From the NCBI GenBank assembly GCA_018105865.1, contig JACLAT010000043.1:618501-682500 (forward strand): a DNA stretch of 64,000 nt. The letters run 5' to 3'. The DNA comes from Metaphire vulgaris (lineage: Eukaryota > Annelida > Clitellata > Crassiclitellata > Megascolecidae). Below the pieces are notes generated by a model. The model did no database searches, was not told the origin of the DNA, and saw only the letters and a list, made by a program, of their open reading frames with translations. This document shows, piece after piece, positions 21,001-31,039 of this stretch; within the stretch, counting starts at the first letter, position 1, and every line of letters begins with the position of its first letter. The position numbers and the translations under genes are program-made.

Positions 21001-23664
21001 ATAAAGCAAGGAAATCAAATACAACTGAAATATCTAGACACAATGACAGAAGCCGCAGCACAAAGGGAAGGATACAATAATATAACAGCATTCAGCGACG
21101 TCGTGATCTATAACGACGAGGCTGATTCATATTTTTTACCAAACATTTGGATGGGAAATCCTCCATTTGCTACTGTCAGCTCAGAGTATTGCAGTGCTGT
21201 CGCAAGTCTGAAAACTAATCTTCTAAAAAGAACTGTACATAAAAATATTTGTCTGACTTTTTCTGATTTTTATTTGCGCATTGCTGACTTGAGGGAGGCA
21301 ATACTTAAAGAAAATTTTGTTTTTAACTTTCGTGACACGAAGAATGCTTTGGCATTCCAATCTCTCAGTGCTTCGTTTTCTCAGATTCAATGGCATTATA
21401 AAATTTCTAACCGTCACATTATGGCAATAATCACTAACAAAATTGTATCTTCAGGAATTTATGAGGACCTTGTTAGTGTTAAAGAAAAGCTCCTGGAAGA
21501 ATTAGATCTTCTTCTTGCTGAATCTTATAAGAAGGCAGAAGACGCGCTAAATCAAACACTTTCGTTTGAGATTCAAAAGGATAGCGCTAAAATTTTTAGA
21601 GATAATTTTCAGAGTATGCTCATATGTCTAAAAGAATTGGAGGACAACGAGGCGCACGGTTCGTTTGAAAATGTCTTTAAAATACAAATAAAGAAACTTG
21701 AAAATTGTGTAAAATTTGAGGCCAAGCTAAACCATATTCTGATTGATTTATGTCGAACAAAAGACGACGACATTCCAACTGATAAGGTATCAGAGTATCT
21801 TGACGACTTATGGGAAGATAAATTTCTTGTTGAAAAGAAACGTTTTCAGGATTCGATTGCTTCTGCAAAGGTTCGCATCAGGAAAGCAATCGAAAAGTGT
21901 CTGACAAAAGATGCATTAAGAGAATATAAATCTAATTCAGACCCTTCAATGCCTGTTGTAGAAGAGGACGACATTTTCCATGTCGAAATGGCACTGAAGA
22001 ATATAGCAAAGCATGGAATATTACACGTGATTTTGCCAACATTAGCAGCAAATATGCAGTGTAAAGAACAATTCAAAAGATGCAAGGAATATTTAAAAAC
22101 ATTAAAAGGCGTTGATTTTGAAGAGTCACAGGTAAAAAATGTATTTAAATACGTTTCCGAGTTTTTTGGGCAACCTCTGAATAAAAGACATGAAACGTCA
22201 CATGACAATGAATCTGCTACCGCTGAAAGCCGCGATCAAAATAATACTGAGCACGCTGAGAGTGAAACAGCTTCACCTGGATCGCATTATACTAAACAAT
22301 ATATTGCAAAATATTTTGCAGCCATTGGACATTATACGCATGACAAACTGTGTGCTTACCAACGTGATTTTATTGAGAAGACTGATGCATATTTTAATAT
22401 CGAAACACAGCATCGAAAACGAATGAAAGATTTATTCCTATCTCGAAAAGAAGCTGAATGTATGCAGTTGAGAACAAGTTTTCTTTCTCATATTTTACGC
22501 ATTGCTTCAGGCTTTGAACGACATCGACGATGTTCACAAGACTTTTCCTTAAGCCGCAGAGAAGCGGAAACTCTATTGGCAATATACACATTAGAAGAAG
22601 CTGAAAAAGCTGTGTTTCAAGACCTCAATTTGACCATTTCAAAATTCTTAGTGGCAGAACACAAATCTTTTGCAAACAAAAAGACATTCATGGAAAAACA
22701 ACTGACAGAACTGGCCAAACACAAAAATGCTGCTCAAATGTTTACATATTTTACTGATTTCGATAGCTTTTGCAGAAAGGAACTTAAAAATTATTTAAAA
22801 GATTTTCTGGAAGATGACAATTTCCTGCAGAATATTGCAGCCCGCTTCAAAATGGAAATAAAGGCCAAGATTAAAAAAATACAAGAGGACATCACATCAT
22901 CTTTAGATAAATGCGACAACAAAAGTCTCAAGTCTTTGCTTTATGCCTTCCGGGATGAATTCGCCGGAAAAATTGCATTTCGTCCTGAAAATGTTCTGGT
23001 CTTTTTTCCAGATATAAACAAGAAAGATATCAAATATGAAGACTTACGAGAAATTGTGGATACATTGAAAAGCGACTTAGACAGTTTGTATGAGGCATAT
23101 GATCCTGATATGTCGCAGAAAATCAAACCTCGTCTTGAGCTAAATAGTGCAAAAGAAATTCACGAACGGGTGTTGAAAGGATGTTGTGAAAAATGCCCTT
23201 TTTGTTTCGCACCATGTTTAGAGCAAACCAAGAACCATTGTGATCACGTTAAGCATCATTCACTTCATTACCCACTCGGGCTTTCGGGAACTATGCAGTT
23301 TTCCTTTAAATCACTCAAATATACTTTGATGCTTGATTCTTGTCCTGCTCTCATTCAGTCTGAAAAGGCATTTGCAAATTCCGAAACCTCTAAAAAATAC
23401 AACAAATGGTATCATCGCTGGTTTAGCTGGCTTGGTGCCGACTCCGTTAAGTACAAAAATTATCAGGAAATTTATCCAGAATGGAATATTGAAAAACTTT
23501 CAGATATGAGGAAACATGACAACGACTATTGGAAATGGCTCTTGTCAAAATTCGGAGATGAATTTGCAAAAAAGTATAATGTTTCATGCCCCAAAGTTCC
23601 TGAAGAATGGAGTCAAATCAAAGCAGAAGATGCAGTGAATAGCATTTGTGCCTTTTTACAGTAA
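20998..23664 (+). CDS. very large GTPase (GVIN/URGCP family), C-terminal segment
   Basis: Third frame, continuing directly from the G domain: IKQGNQIQLKYLDTMTEAAA, then FSDVVIYNDEADSYFLPNIW and MGNPPFATVS, the usual D-W-Y-F-P-x-x-W...G-x-P-P block after a VLIG G domain. A long alpha-helical region follows. The extreme C-terminus carries the family Cys/His cluster (CCEKCPFCFAPC at about residue 714 from the ATG at 21043, then HCDHVKHHSLHYP) and the closing YPEWNI, DYWKWLLSKFGDEFAKKYN and DAVNSICAFLQ before TAA. No intron is evident. Joined with the preceding two segments the protein would be about 1,620 residues, longer than URGCP and shorter than vertebrate GVIN1. No AATAAA is seen near the stop. 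Confidence 0.88.
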   Translation, partial: EIKQGNQIQLKYLDTMTEAAAQREGYNNITAFSDVVIYNDEADSYFLPNIWMGNPPFATVSSEYCSAVASLKTNLLKRTVHKNICLTFSDFYLRIADLREAILKENFVFNFRDTKNALAFQSLSASFSQIQWHYKISNRHIMAIITNKIVSSGIYEDLVSVKEKLLEELDLLLAESYKKAEDALNQTLSFEIQKDSAKIFRDNFQSMLICLKELEDNEAHGSFENVFKIQIKKLENCVKFEAKLNHILIDLCRTKDDDIPTDKVSEYLDDLWEDKFLVEKKRFQDSIASAKVRIRKAIEKCLTKDALREYKSNSDPSMPVVEEDDIFHVEMALKNIAKHGILHVILPTLAANMQCKEQFKRCKEYLKTLKGVDFEESQVKNVFKYVSEFFGQPLNKRHETSHDNESATAESRDQNNTEHAESETASPGSHYTKQYIAKYFAAIGHYTHDKLCAYQRDFIEKTDAYFNIETQHRKRMKDLFLSRKEAECMQLRTSFLSHILRIASGFERHRRCSQDFSLSRREAETLLAIYTLEEAEKAVFQDLNLTISKFLVAEHKSFANKKTFMEKQLTELAKHKNAAQMFTYFTDFDSFCRKELKNYLKDFLEDDNFLQNIAARFKMEIKAKIKKIQEDITSSLDKCDNKSLKSLLYAFRDEFAGKIAFRPENVLVFFPDINKKDIKYEDLREIVDTLKSDLDSLYEAYDPDMSQKIKPRLELNSAKEIHERVLKGCCEKCPFCFAPCLEQTKNHCDHVKHHSLHYPLGLSGTMQFSFKSLKYTLMLDSCPALIQSEKAFANSETSKKYNKWYHRWFSWLGADSVKYKNYQEIYPEWNIEKLSDMRKHDNDYWKWLLSKFGDEFAKKYNVSCPKVPEEWSQIKAEDAVNSICAFLQ

Positions 23665-23998
23665 GGTGAATACTAATAAGGATTTTGCTAGCGGTTTACT
23701 TCGATTAACATACGTGATCCTGGGTATTACAATATTCACTTATTGAACCTAACACGATTAATAGACTACCGTTTTAATTGTTTGATAGAAACACTATTTG
23801 AAATGATATATTTGAATTTTCAATAACATTGAAATTTGTATTCTATTTAGAAACGTTAATATATCTAATCACTAAAATTTGTATTCTATTTAAAAACGTT
23901 AATATGTCTAATCATTAAAATGTGTATTCTATTTAGAAACGTTAATATGTCTAATCATTAACATTTGTATTCTCTTTAGAATGTGAATATGTCTAGTC

Positions 23999-24713
23999 CA
24001 GGGATGGGCAAAGTGCGGCCCGCAAGCCACATGCGGCCCTCGAAGCCCTTTTGTGCGGCCCCCGACATCAAGAAATATTACATTAATGTGCGCCCCCTAA
24101 AACATATGGAACATTGAAACGGTTGACGCCTTAACGGAGAATTCAGCATTCAAATTAGATATACACTTTGGCACTTGATCGTTAACTAGAAATAAGGCTT
24201 TTAATATTCACTAACTTTTCTTAGACTTGACAGTCTTGGCTTATTAATAATATACTTAGGGGCCTATACTGAACAGTATATAGGGCCTAATGCGTTAGTT
24301 AAAGTTGTTTTGGAGCAGTGGCGTCATTTCACACTTTTCTTGTGGGCGAGATAATTTTTTGGCATAATTTTGCAAATTTTAACGCTAAATTTGGCAAATT
24401 TTGGGGAAATGTTTGGCAATTTTCGGCAAATTTTCGGCAATTTTTTGGCCAATTTGCAATTTTTTTAAATATTTTTGGGCTAATGTTTAGCTAATTTTTC
24501 CGATATTTTTGCACATTTCAATTTTTGTATTTATATAATACATTATATATTTTTTCATTTCCTTGGGGGTACGGTCCCCTGCCTCACAAATGACGCCCTG
24601 TTTTGGAACCTACTTAAAAATTTAAATATAGATGCCGAAAAGAATTATGTGGCCCTCAGCTTTAGTCACAGACACTTCTGCGGCCCTCGGATAACAATGT
24701 ATGCCCATCACTG
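23999..24713. mobile_element. hAT-type MITE with 8-bp target duplication
   Basis: Ends CAGGGATGGGCA and TGCCCATCACTG are inverted. Flanks GTCTAGTC (23991-23998) and GTGTAGTC (24714-24721) match 7 of 8. The GCGGCCCGCA/CGGCCCTCGG subterminal stretches are typical of hAT elements. No transposase; it carries a second hAT MITE inside. Confidence 0.8.
24316..24600. mobile_element. hAT-type MITE nested inside 23999-24713
   Basis: Ends CAGTGGCGTCATTT and AAATGACGCCCTG. Flanks TTTTGGAG (24308-24315) and TTTTGGAA (24601-24608) match 7 of 8. The interior is made of degenerate TTTGGCAAATTTT units. Confidence 0.7.
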
Positions 24714-25215
24714 GTGTAGTCATTAAAATTTGTATTCTCCTTAGAAGGTTAATATGTCTAATGATTAAAATTTGTATTCTATTTAGAAACGTTGATATGT
24801 CTAGCATTAAAATTTGTATTCTATACAGAAACGTTAATATGTCTAATGATTAAAATTTGTATTCTATTTAGACACGTTAATATGTCTAATGATTAAAATT
24901 TGTATTCTATTTAGAAATGCTGATATGTCTAATGATTAAAATTTGTATTCTATTTAGAAATGTTGATGTGTCTAATGATTAAAATTTGTATTCTATTTAG
25001 AAACGATGATGTGTCTAGCATTAAAATTTGTATTCTATACAGAAACGTTAATATGTCTAATCTTTGAAATTTGCATTCTAGAAGAGACCGGGGATGGTTG
25101 CAACTTTTATCACATTTTTCTGAAAGTAATGTTTGTTGTAAAACCAAACTTATACATGTTTATAGAGATGAATAACATCGTATCTGAGTTTCAAGTTGAC
25201 TGTACTAAACTTTCT

Positions 25216-25640
25216 AATCTAATCTAATCTAATCTTAAACTTCTATAGCGCCACTTTCATAATGCACAGAAGCATCAACCGATGGCACGCCAAATCCAAA
25301 TCACTAAAGATCCAGGTCAAATCCAGGGTATCCGGCCGGACAAACGGGTGACAGTCTATGGTGGATAAGCCTGGTCAAAAAGATGGGTTTTTAATCTTGC
25401 TCTAAAAATTTGTAATGAATTTGCAATGCGAACATGCTGAGGCAATGAGTTCCAGAGTTTTGGGGCAGCCACTGAGAAAGCACGAGAACCAAGAACTGTC
25501 CGAGTATGGGGGATGGAGAGAACTATTGCAGACGCGGATCTGGTCGAGTATTTGTTTGCTTGTACAGAAAGTTTTGAAAGAAGGTAACTGGGTTCCTTTC
25601 ACATATGATAACATTTATGCCACAATCTTAAAGCGAGTGT
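25216..25640 (-). mobile_element. LINE 3' end fragment, minus strand
   Basis: The minus strand encodes (frameshifted) GSRAFSVAAPKLWNSLPQ-like sequence and FKTFCTSKQ; the 3' UTR ends with a TATAGCGCC block and an (AATCT)n tail at 25216-25235. This is the usual end of CR1/L2-type LINEs. Confidence 0.6.
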
Positions 25641-25649
25641 GGCCCAGTA

Positions 25650-26720
25650 AACTGTTGCAACCAACCCCATGCTGAGGTTGGTTGCAACAAACCTTGGGGT
25701 TGATTGCAACAGCAGGTGTTGATTTCAACAGTAAGGTTAATTTCGGAAATAGCCTACACATTAATTTTTAATCGATATGAATATCTCGAGGCTAGATTAG
25801 GCTACACTGGAGAATAAAATAAGCAAGTTGTAAGATCTAATCATATAGTAACAGCTAAATTGTCCTATAATGTCAATCATGCCAAGTAGCCTTATAGGCC
25901 GATCTATTGATCTAATCGATAACCCAATATAGGCCTATTAGCCTATATTAAGAAGTAATAGCTAGTTGATTTGAAACATCGGCTTAAGCTCTACTAATTG
26001 TGTCCAAAAATATTTGTTATATGGTTATTTCACCAAATAATGGCCACCAAGTTTTTTATATGCAAGATTTTGGAAAACTGCAGCAAGATGCACTATGGGA
26101 TTTGGAGTCTTTTAAAGGTCATGAAAAAGTGCTTACAAATCACATATCACTTTTTAGAAATATATTATCTGTTCAGAGTAAAGCTGGCTAAACTGTCAAA
26201 ATGTCATAAGCACCATTTAGTGACCAAGGTCATACCATGTGGTGTACACTGTATATGTCATACCATTATTTTAGTGGTCAACTGGTTATGTCTCTATCAT
26301 TTACTGGCCAAAGTCTAGGGTTACCAGACGTCCTTAAATTATAAGGACAGTCCTCAAATTCAGTGTTTAAAACAGTGGTTACTGATTTTAGACATTACAC
26401 TAAGTTAAAAGGACTTATAATTGATGGATGGGCCTACTGATTGCTGAAAAAGGTCATCACTACTTCTTTGTACTTTTTGCATTTGTAACGTCCTAAAATC
26501 ATAGTATAATGTCCGCCGACAAGCAAAAAATGCCATCACTACTTTTTGTGCCATTTTGCAACTGTAGCGTTCCAAAAAGTTCGACAAGCAAAAAAGGCAT
26601 CACTAGTTTTTGTGCTTCTTTAGCGTACTAAAAGTCTGACAAATCAATGTATCCCTACCAAACTCCAAGCACTGAATAAATCATGGAGTCTATTTACAGC
26701 TAACACAAATAAGGATCTTA
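25650..26720. other. no supported gene; short repeats
   Basis: 25670-25735 has GGTTGCAACAAACC-like units. 26310-26640 starts GGGTTACCAGACGTCC and contains CATCACTACTTTTTGTGC units with two copies of GACAAGCAAAAAA. It looks like non-autonomous transposon material without clear ends. Confidence 0.4.
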
Positions 26721-26724
26721 GTCT

Positions 26725-27130
26725 TTCTGCCCATAATGTGCACAGTCTGCACAGGCTTACTGCCTGCACATTTTACACTTTACCCACTCAACATTAGAGT
26801 AACAGTACTGAATTTCACAATGCATGCATGCTGTGGTGTTTTCAGTACATGCTGGAGGTTTTGTCTTTGTTGAAAGCCTTTGAGGTCTGCTTCTTTGATT
26901 TTTGCATATTTTCTTTGTTAGAAAGCATTTTTTATTTATCCTCTCTAGTCGCATCTGTTTCTCCTTGTCCAGCTTCTCCTTGGATTCTTTCTGCCTTACT
27001 TTTGCCCCATAAGCTTCTGCAGATGTTATTATAAGATATTTTTCTTCGGCTTTGCGGTTGTTGATCTCTTTACGTACCTGGGTCACTCACTGGCTGCACT
27101 AGAACATCGTCATCGGAATGAACTGGATCT
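26725..27130 (-). pseudogene. relic with C-terminal Cys cluster, possibly pogo-type transposase end
   Basis: The minus frame 26757-27086 is Lys/Glu-rich (EKLDKEKQMRLERINKK) then ends CMHCEIQYCYSNVEWVKCKM, with CxxC and VKCKMC pairs as in Cys-rich tails of DDE_1 transposases. No catalytic core is nearby; assignment is tentative. Confidence 0.35.
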
Positions 27131-27235
27131 GTTGTAACTGAAGAATATTAGAAGTGGAAGCAAGGACACCAGCCACACTTGACACTTGAATAAAACACTT
27201 ATTTCCAATATTTATTTCCAAAATATAATAAAGCA

Positions 27236-27920
27236 CTTGACACTTGGTATATTTCTTGACTCTGAGTTGACCTTTATGGATCATATTAACTCACTTTGTC
27301 GCAGTTGCTTCTATCATCTCCGCCAGCTTAGAGTGATTCGACGTACACTAGACATGCCATCTGCTTCTACTTTGATTCATGCATTTATTTGCTCAAGGCT
27401 TGACTACTGTGGTTCACTTTTTGCTGGTCTTCCATCGGTGCGACTTGATAAACTCCAGATGGTTCTTCGTTCGGCGGCCAGGGTGATTGCTGGTGTCACA
27501 AGACGTGATCACATTAGTGATTATATGATGTCTGTTTTACACTGGCTGCCTTATCCTGCTCGAGTTGAGTTTCGTATGTTGAGAGCGGTTGCACTCTCCC
27601 TTTATGGTGCCACTCCGTCTTACTTTTCGGAGCTACTCCATCCTCTTAGCTCTATCCCTGGTCGGCCATGTCTTCGGTCCACAAGCAATGGTCTTCTCAG
27701 TGTGCCCCAAGCACGAACCTCCATGTTCCTGAAGCGAGGTTTTGAATCAGTTGGCCCTATCCTTTGGAATGCTCTTGACGCCAGTATGCGTGGCTTAGCA
27801 ACTCCTGATTCTATGGCCCTCTTTTTTGAAACGACTTAAAACTTATCTCTTTGTCAATGTGCAGTAATTTGCTGTGGGAGCGCTTCTGAGTGATTCTTCA
27901 GAAGAGGCGCTATACAAATA
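27236..27920 (+). mobile_element. LINE C-terminal fragment (L2/CR1-like), plus strand
   Basis: From within the frame 27186-27839: LGIFLDSELTFMDHINSLCR, CFYHLRQLRVIRR, SRLDYCGSLFAGLPSVRLDK, LHWLPYPARVEFR and ILWNAL. This is the RT thumb and C-terminus of an L2/CR1-type LINE. The 3' UTR ends GAGGCGCTATACAAATATTT. 5' truncated. Confidence 0.8.
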
Positions 27921-27924
27921 TTTT

Positions 27925-28940
27925 GTTGCATTACATAGTTACAAGAGAAATCCTACAAAACCACATACCCTCGTAAAATCCAAATAGAATCATCGTCGTC
28001 GTCGCCATCACCCTAAGTGGCGGTTCCACGTGGGGGATCAGTGGGGCTGCATCCCCCACCGGACTTCCGGACTTACTTTTTTGCTTGTAAAACCTATTTT
28101 GGGGTAAAAGTCTAGTAAAACTACGGGAATAATGTGCAATAAATATAATGTGTCTGATCGTTTTAAATGGGGAGTTTAAATGGTTCGGGATTAGGGCAGG
28201 TATAGCTATTATGGTTACATACAGTAATGAGAAATTAGTGTGTCGTGATGTGCGTACTGTATGTGGGAACATTGATGTGTGGCAAACGTAGAATTTTTAA
28301 AAAACGTGGAACTGCTCTGTGTGATTTAGATTATGCCTTGAAGCATATTGCCGAAAGTTTCGGCCCGAAACCGTTTATAAAGATCGTAGGCTGCAGTATA
28401 TGAAGTTGAAATTCAATCATGCTTGTTACATTAAAGGTTCCACAGAAATGTGTGACCAATTGAATTGTTGATGAAGATATGAATAAATTAGTTAATGATT
28501 GCAATTAAACAACCGATCTCTTAACGTTCGTTACTAGATAATGGCTAAACTAATCTATGAAGTGATATTAAATTAAAATTTGAATTTGTCAACCACTATT
28601 AATACTAAATTTAAAACGATTTTTAAATGTAAGAATTGCATTGATGATGTATTGCCGATTAGTCACGATAGTCGACGATAAATCGAAAGAACAGCGAGAT
28701 CAGGACAGTTAATCAATAATCATGCAACGCCTTAGCACAGCAGTTTGGTTCTCCTGCTTCGCCTATAGTTACTATTCGCATCGCAGTTAAAATAACACAT
28801 GTGAACACAAAGAAGGTAAGCCTACACTAAGAAAGCAAGCGCTTAATAACAGTTTAATTCAGAAAACAGAATTTAGGTCTACTACTCATTATCTGACAGC
28901 ATGTCCTTGTATCTTCTGCCGGTAGTAACAGTTGTTTACA
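27925..28940. other. no supported gene; one hAT-type terminus
   Basis: AGTGGCGGTTCCACGTGGGG at 28017 matches the left end of the hAT element at 49037, and TTTTTTGCTTGT follows as it does there. No right end was found. The rest is AT-rich and unassigned. Confidence 0.4.
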
Positions 28941-28944
28941 ATGT

Positions 28945-28950
28945 TTTATT
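28945..28950 (-). promoter_or_regulatory. candidate polyadenylation signal for the protease exon
   Basis: Minus-strand AATAAA about 185 bases past the protease stop codon. Confidence 0.35.
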
Positions 28951-29133
28951 TAGGAAAGCCCGAAAGCAGAGTGAATATTCTCAGATATTCCAGAATTTTT
29001 AAATTCAGATCACTCAGTGTTTGTGAATGCATAGGCCTACTGGACAATATTTCGCTGGTAATGTGATAAAATGTCAAATGCAATCTATTTAGTGTACGTT
29101 AAAATGAGTATTTTGGCCACATTCTTGGAGCAA

Positions 29134-29298
29134 TTAATTGTTCTTAATGATATAGGTGATCCAGTTGGCAAAACGTGAGACTCTCGTATAAACACCAGGA
29201 TAGCCTTTAACGCAGTCATCCAACACATACGATACAATTCCTACGACACTGAAAATTTTATCTGCACCCTGGACAACAGCAGGACCCCCAGAGTCACC
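29134..29298 (-). CDS. trypsin-like serine protease (S1 family), terminal exon
   Basis: On the minus strand an acceptor (TGATTACAG) at 29299 opens an exon of 55 codons with stop TAA at 29134-29136. It starts [16 protein letters not shown], which contains the catalytic Ser of chymotrypsin-fold (S1) proteases in GDSGGP. Then come [23 protein letters not shown] and ANWI, the standard strand and C-terminal helix blocks ending S1 domains. The exon beginning exactly at GDSGG matches a common last-exon boundary in trypsin genes. Upstream exons (catalytic His and Asp) should lie at higher coordinates, but that DNA is filled with transposons and I did not find them. It is either the end of a gene with a long intron or an orphaned exon; the frame itself is undamaged. 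Confidence 0.85.
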   Translation of the reverse strand, partial: GDSGGPAVVQGADKIFSVVGIVSYVLDDCVKGYPGVYTRVSRFANWITYIIKNN

Positions 29299-29476
29299 CT
29301 GTAATCACCGACAAGCTTAATTAACTCAATATGAATTAAATGAATTGCAACATTTGAGATTTAAACATACCGTGAAGTAAGAAATTATCACGATGATTAA
29401 ACCTATGCGTTACTCATCCATTTGCCCTATCAGCGAAAGAGAGGGGAAAGCAGACAGTGGGCTATATAGATAATAT

Positions 29477-29640
29477 GCGCCTTCGTACTGTAGGCGATCG
29501 TGCCTGTCCCGTGACTGCTGCATGGGCATGGAACCGCCTGCCTTCTTTAGTTCAACTCTCCCTAACGCCAGACACCTTTAAGAAGAGACTGATAACTTGG
29601 CTATTTCGAAAGAGCTACTGTAATCTATAATTTGTAATGT
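29477..29640 (+). mobile_element. LINE C-terminal fragment (L2/CR1-like)
   Basis: The plus strand encodes VGDRACPVTAAWAWNRLPSL and TPDTFKKRLITWLFRKSYCN, then stop. This is the last about 50 residues of a CR1/L2-type LINE. The 3' UTR continues to 29681 and, after the hAT insertion, to the TAA tail at 30725. Confidence 0.75.
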
Positions 29641-29681
29641 GTCCACGCTGTCTCTGTATTAGTCGCCACAATAATCTCTAC

Positions 29682-30716
29682 CAGTGATATTTCAGTGAAC
29701 TGAAACTGAATAGAAACTGAAATTATTTTAAAACAGTTAACTGAAACTGTAACTGAAATTATTTCCAAAACTGAAATTGTAACCATTTACTAAAAATTTT
29801 AAAGGTCTTTTTGGATTTAAATACACAACTTGCCTGTTGAACCACCACAACACACTACAAAGAAGTGATTCTCAAATCAAGGAGAATAGTTGAACAATTG
29901 AGAAAGTCATTGGTTTAGGTGGAGAAAATGGTTGCAAAATGTGGTAGGCAGGTGATTTCAGATTGCACACCGAGGTGTAATAGTACTTGTCAAATGGAAA
30001 GGAGGCTATTGGAAATGACATTCTTGCAAGATGTCAATCTTAGCTTCACCCAATATTTATTTAATGTGACTCTTAATTTCCAATGGCCTGCTTCTCCATG
30101 ACAACACATGTTCTGAAAACGGCATCATGTTGCTTCTCAATCCTGAGAAGAACTCGAAGCATTCAGAACTCCATTCCACCGTCGGTTGCAAAGAGTTTAG
30201 CGGTGTCTCTGGTTATGCCACGTCTGGATTATTGCAATGTGCTCCTGGCTGGGCTACCAAGGCAACTGACTGACAGACTTCAGGCTGTCCTCAATACAGC
30301 AGCACGTCTTGTCTATTAAGCCAGAAGATCAGATCACGTGACACCGCTTCTTTATGAACTTCACTGGCTTCGTGTTCCACAGCGGATTGAATACAAATTA
30401 GCGATCCTTGCTTATCGGTGTTTTCATGGTCTGGCGCCATCGTATCTGTCGACTGATTTCTGCAAGACTTCTGACATCAACTCTCGTCAACGATTGCGAT
30501 CGAATTAAATGCACATTTGATTTAACTTAGTTAATTAACTGAACTGAACAATTGTTACTTCACAATTCTTGAACGTTGACAAAGATTAACATTTAACTGA
30601 AACTGAATAGAAACTGAAATTATTTTAAGACAGTTAACTGAAAATTAAACTGAAATTATTTTCAAAACTGAAACTGAATAGAAACTGAAATTATTTTCAA
30701 AACTGAAATATCCCTG
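29682..30716. mobile_element. hAT-type element with perfect 8-bp target duplication, carrying a LINE fragment
   Basis: Ends CAGTGATATTTCAGT and ACTGAAATATCCCTG are inverted with one mismatch. ATCTCTAC flanks both sides exactly (29674-29681 and 30717-30724). Arrays of GAAACTGAA-type units lie inside both ends (29693-29790, 30595-30710). The middle contains the LINE fragment 30083-30505 instead of a transposase. Confidence 0.85.
30083..30510 (+). mobile_element. LINE RT/thumb fragment inside the hAT element
   Basis: The plus strand encodes SLVMPRLDYCNVLLAGLPRQ, LQAVLNTAARLVY, an in-frame stop, then HVTPLLYELHWLRVPQRIEY and LAYRCFHGLAPSYLS. It lies just upstream in LINE order of the segment found at 29477-29640. 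Confidence 0.75.
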
Positions 30717-30727
30717 ATCTCTACGTT

Positions 30728-30883
30728 GAATAATAATAATAATAGTAGTAGTAATAATAATAATAATAATAATAATAATTATTATTATTATTATTATTAT
30801 TACTGATAATAATAGTAATAATAATAATAATAATTATTATTATTATACTAATAATAATAGTAATAATAATAATAATAATAATA

Positions 30884-30946
<63 letters not shown>
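30728..30946. repeat. (AAT/ATT)n inverted microsatellite cluster
   Basis: Alternating AAT and ATT runs that can fold on themselves; part is the tail of the interrupted LINE at 29477. Confidence 0.9.
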
Positions 30947-31039
30947 GGACTCTCTTCAGACTATTTAAAACCGTCTAAATAAATCTAAATATACGATTAT
31001 CCCACAATGACAGTTCATCTGCGCAGCCAGGGTTCCGGA

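Larger units (their letters stand above)
23820..25080 (+). repeat. AT-rich minisatellite, period about 44 bp, split by hAT MITEs
   Basis: The unit AAAATTTGTATTCTATTTAG, then AAACGTTAATATGTCTAATG, occurs about a dozen times on either side of the insertion at 23999-24713. Minus-strand frames rich in NRIQI are by-products. Confidence 0.9.

Noticed and set aside
25998..26318. 106-residue plus frame
   Set aside because: No family resemblance and no splice context; consistent with chance.
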